Source: Symsagittifera roscoffensis
Taxonomy: Eukaryota > Xenacoelomorpha > Acoela > Convolutidae
Assembly: GCF_963678635.1 (NCBI RefSeq)
Contig: NC_087064.1
Span: forward strand, 59,592,338-59,652,337
DNA: 60,000 bases
Direction of reading: 5' to 3'
This document shows, one piece after another, positions 58,346-60,000 of the stretch; position 1 is the stretch's first letter, and each line of letters starts with the position of its first letter. A program made the position numbers and the translations under genes. The notes beneath the pieces are model-generated. The model saw only the letters and a program-made list of their open reading frames with translations, ran no database searches and was not told the DNA's origin.

Positions 58346-59199
58346 GTATGGCAAGTTCGCTTTAGATCGTTCTTTTTCTGAGAGGTAGATCATCAGAAAA
58401 ATTTTGTTCTTGATTATCCAATAAATCAAAGCTTCCTGGTGTTTCTATGGTAATTTTCGCAATGTCCTTATTTTGTTCTTATTGATTTTTGACCACTGGC
58501 TATGACCAACTTTGAGATCGTTTTAAGCTTCTAATTGACGTGATTCACATAACTTTGATAAAAACTAAGTTGAAGACTCACAAAAAGAGTAGCAAAGCTA
58601 AAGTACTCGAAAGCGAACTCGCATTAAGGCCGGATCGAGTAGGGGGATCAGAAATAGACCGTTTTTGGAAACCCAAAAGGTGAAAACCCCATAAGACAGC
58701 TAGTAGGGAGGGTAGGAAAAACGCGTGAAAGTCTACGAAAGACGATCATTTTTTACGAAAGACGATCATTGTCAAAATTGCATTTTAAGGTATGCACGTT
58801 TTTCTTGTTTTTGAAATTTTTTTTCATTTGACCTTTACGATTTTTGGATTTAACTTTTAATGAATTTTAGGCAACAGCGATCATAGATTAAGGTTGAAGT
58901 CAAATCGTATTTCAACTTGCATTGGAAATAGGAAAAGAAAGGAAATTACGGGGGGCTTAGAAAAGAAATTTTAGGTTGATAGAATCGGATTTTGGGGATT
59001 TTTCACATGAGTTATAGAGGAGGTACCGGGATAGTGGTTTGGAAAACTTAACACTCGAGTCAGGGTACAGGAAGATTCTAAAGACAAGATCGGACAGGAA
59101 TTGGTACTGGAAGGTTGGGGAAAGAGTTTCAACGCCTGGGCCAAAAAAGGGGAAGCAGCACAAGAGTCTTGTCGGCAGTCCTGGGATAGCGACCGAAGG
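58346..59199. other. No recognisable gene; short direct repeat
   Basis: Higher GC than the LINE array. A 16-bp direct repeat (ACGAAAGACGATCATT-type) occurs twice at about 58,735-58,770. No other feature is supportable. Confidence 0.4.
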
Positions 59200-59830
59200 G
59201 GCATAGGACAGTGCAGAAGGGTCCCAAGAGCGACCCTCAGGATTTCAGCACTCGAGCGAAGGGTCCTAGGAGAGTACAGAATGATCCCAAGACCGTCCCT
59301 GAGGATTTCAGCACTCGAGCGAATGGTCCTATGAGAGTGCAGAAGGGTCTCAAGACCGAACCTGAGGATTTCAGCACTCGAGCGAAGGGTCCTAGTAGAG
59401 TACAGAAGGGTCCCAAGACCGTCCCTGAGGATTTCAGCACTCGAGCGAAGGGTCCTAGGACAGTACCGAGGTATCCTGCGACAGTACAGAAGGGTCCCAA
59501 GACCATGCCAGAGATAACCAGAGCTCGAATGAAGGGTACCAGGACGGTACCGAAGGGTACTAGGACAAAACCGAAGGGTCCCAGGACACTTCCGAAAGGT
59601 AGCAACACTTGAGCGAAGGGTCCCAGGACAGAGCCGAAGGGTACTAGGACAATACCGAAGGGTCCCAGGACACTTCCGAAAGGTAGCAACACTTGAGCGA
59701 AGGGTCCCAGGCAGGTACCAAAGTGTACTAGAACAAGACTAAGGAGTCCCAACACTAAAAGCGAAGTGTCCCAAGACCCTAGCGAACGATCACAGAAATA
59801 GAGCGAAGGGTCCCAAGACCCTACCAAAAA
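59200..59830. repeat. Hierarchical minisatellite: 63-bp units built from 21-bp subunits
   Basis: GATTTCAGCACTCGAGCGAA recurs at 59,241, 59,304, 59,367 and 59,430, exactly 63 bp apart. Further right the array is built of 21-bp variants (AAGGGTCCCAGGACA-like). One 84-bp duplication places CACTTCCGAAAGGTAGCAAC at 59,587 and 59,671. Periods of 21, 63 and 84 bp are multiples of three, so a 133-codon plus frame and a 196-codon minus frame stay open. The plus frame repeats FSTRAKGPRRVQ-like peptides. Confidence 0.9.
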
Positions 59831-60000
59831 TCCAAAGACCTGATCAACGGGTCACATTACTTAGTTTCGGTCTACAACTCTAGGAGAGACGAATACGACT
59901 GGGTTTTATTAAATAATAGATTAGGAATTTTTTCTTATAGTTTCAATTAGATTTTACATTAGGAACTTTTATTTATATATTAAAACTGTAGGTAATGACA
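59831..60000. other. No recognisable gene
   Basis: Unique AT-rich sequence to the window end. No feature seen. Confidence 0.4.

Overview
This window looks like repeat-rich, AT-rich nuclear DNA from an animal, probably an invertebrate. The species cannot be told from the sequence. It has no bacterial operon structure and holds LINE retrotransposon relics, trinucleotide and dinucleotide microsatellites, minisatellites, a spliceosomal-type intron, and genes of a Polinton/Maverick (adintovirus-like) double-stranded DNA element. Nearly every recognisable gene is broken by stops or frameshifts.

Bases 1-24,943 are a head-to-tail array of a unit of about 9.58 kb. There are three copies (1-9,580; 9,581-19,172; 19,173-24,943), the first and last incomplete. 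Each unit carries, on the minus strand, relics of a packaging ATPase, an uncharacterised polyQ/polyE protein, a retroviral-type integrase, a small basic glycine-rich virion-like protein and a double-jelly-roll-like major capsid protein. On the plus strand it carries the N-terminal part of one family-B DNA polymerase lineage and a small unknown gene that makes best sense with a 76-nt phase-0 intron. The copies are almost identical and share the main disabling lesions, so decay came before amplification. Later private changes include a 101-bp deletion in the third capsid copy, extra stops, and polyQ/polyE slippage.

Bases 24,944-27,730 are low-complexity DNA, including a TTG tract of about 370 bp. 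Bases 27,733-32,149 (minus) hold a nearly full-length but broken Polinton-type protein-primed DNA polymerase B. It comes from a different polymerase lineage than the fragment in the 9.58-kb unit. Bases 32,271-32,360 have a tRNA-like pol III box pair, and 32,570-34,320 is a tandem repeat of about 330 bp.

Bases 34,610-57,510 are an array of copies of one non-LTR retrotransposon (LINE), all on the minus strand. Four longer copies retain ORF1, endonuclease and/or RT pieces, and several 5'-truncated modules consist of the RT C-terminus and 3' UTR. A short stem-loop is preserved near a shared GCCGG junction. A second LINE family leaves an RT C-terminal relic at 57,670-58,345. The window ends in a 63-bp/21-bp hierarchical minisatellite (59,200-59,830) that stays open in long frames on both strands.

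The most interesting feature is the tandem amplification of an already dead virus-like transposon, with a small spliced gene of unknown function inside the amplified unit.
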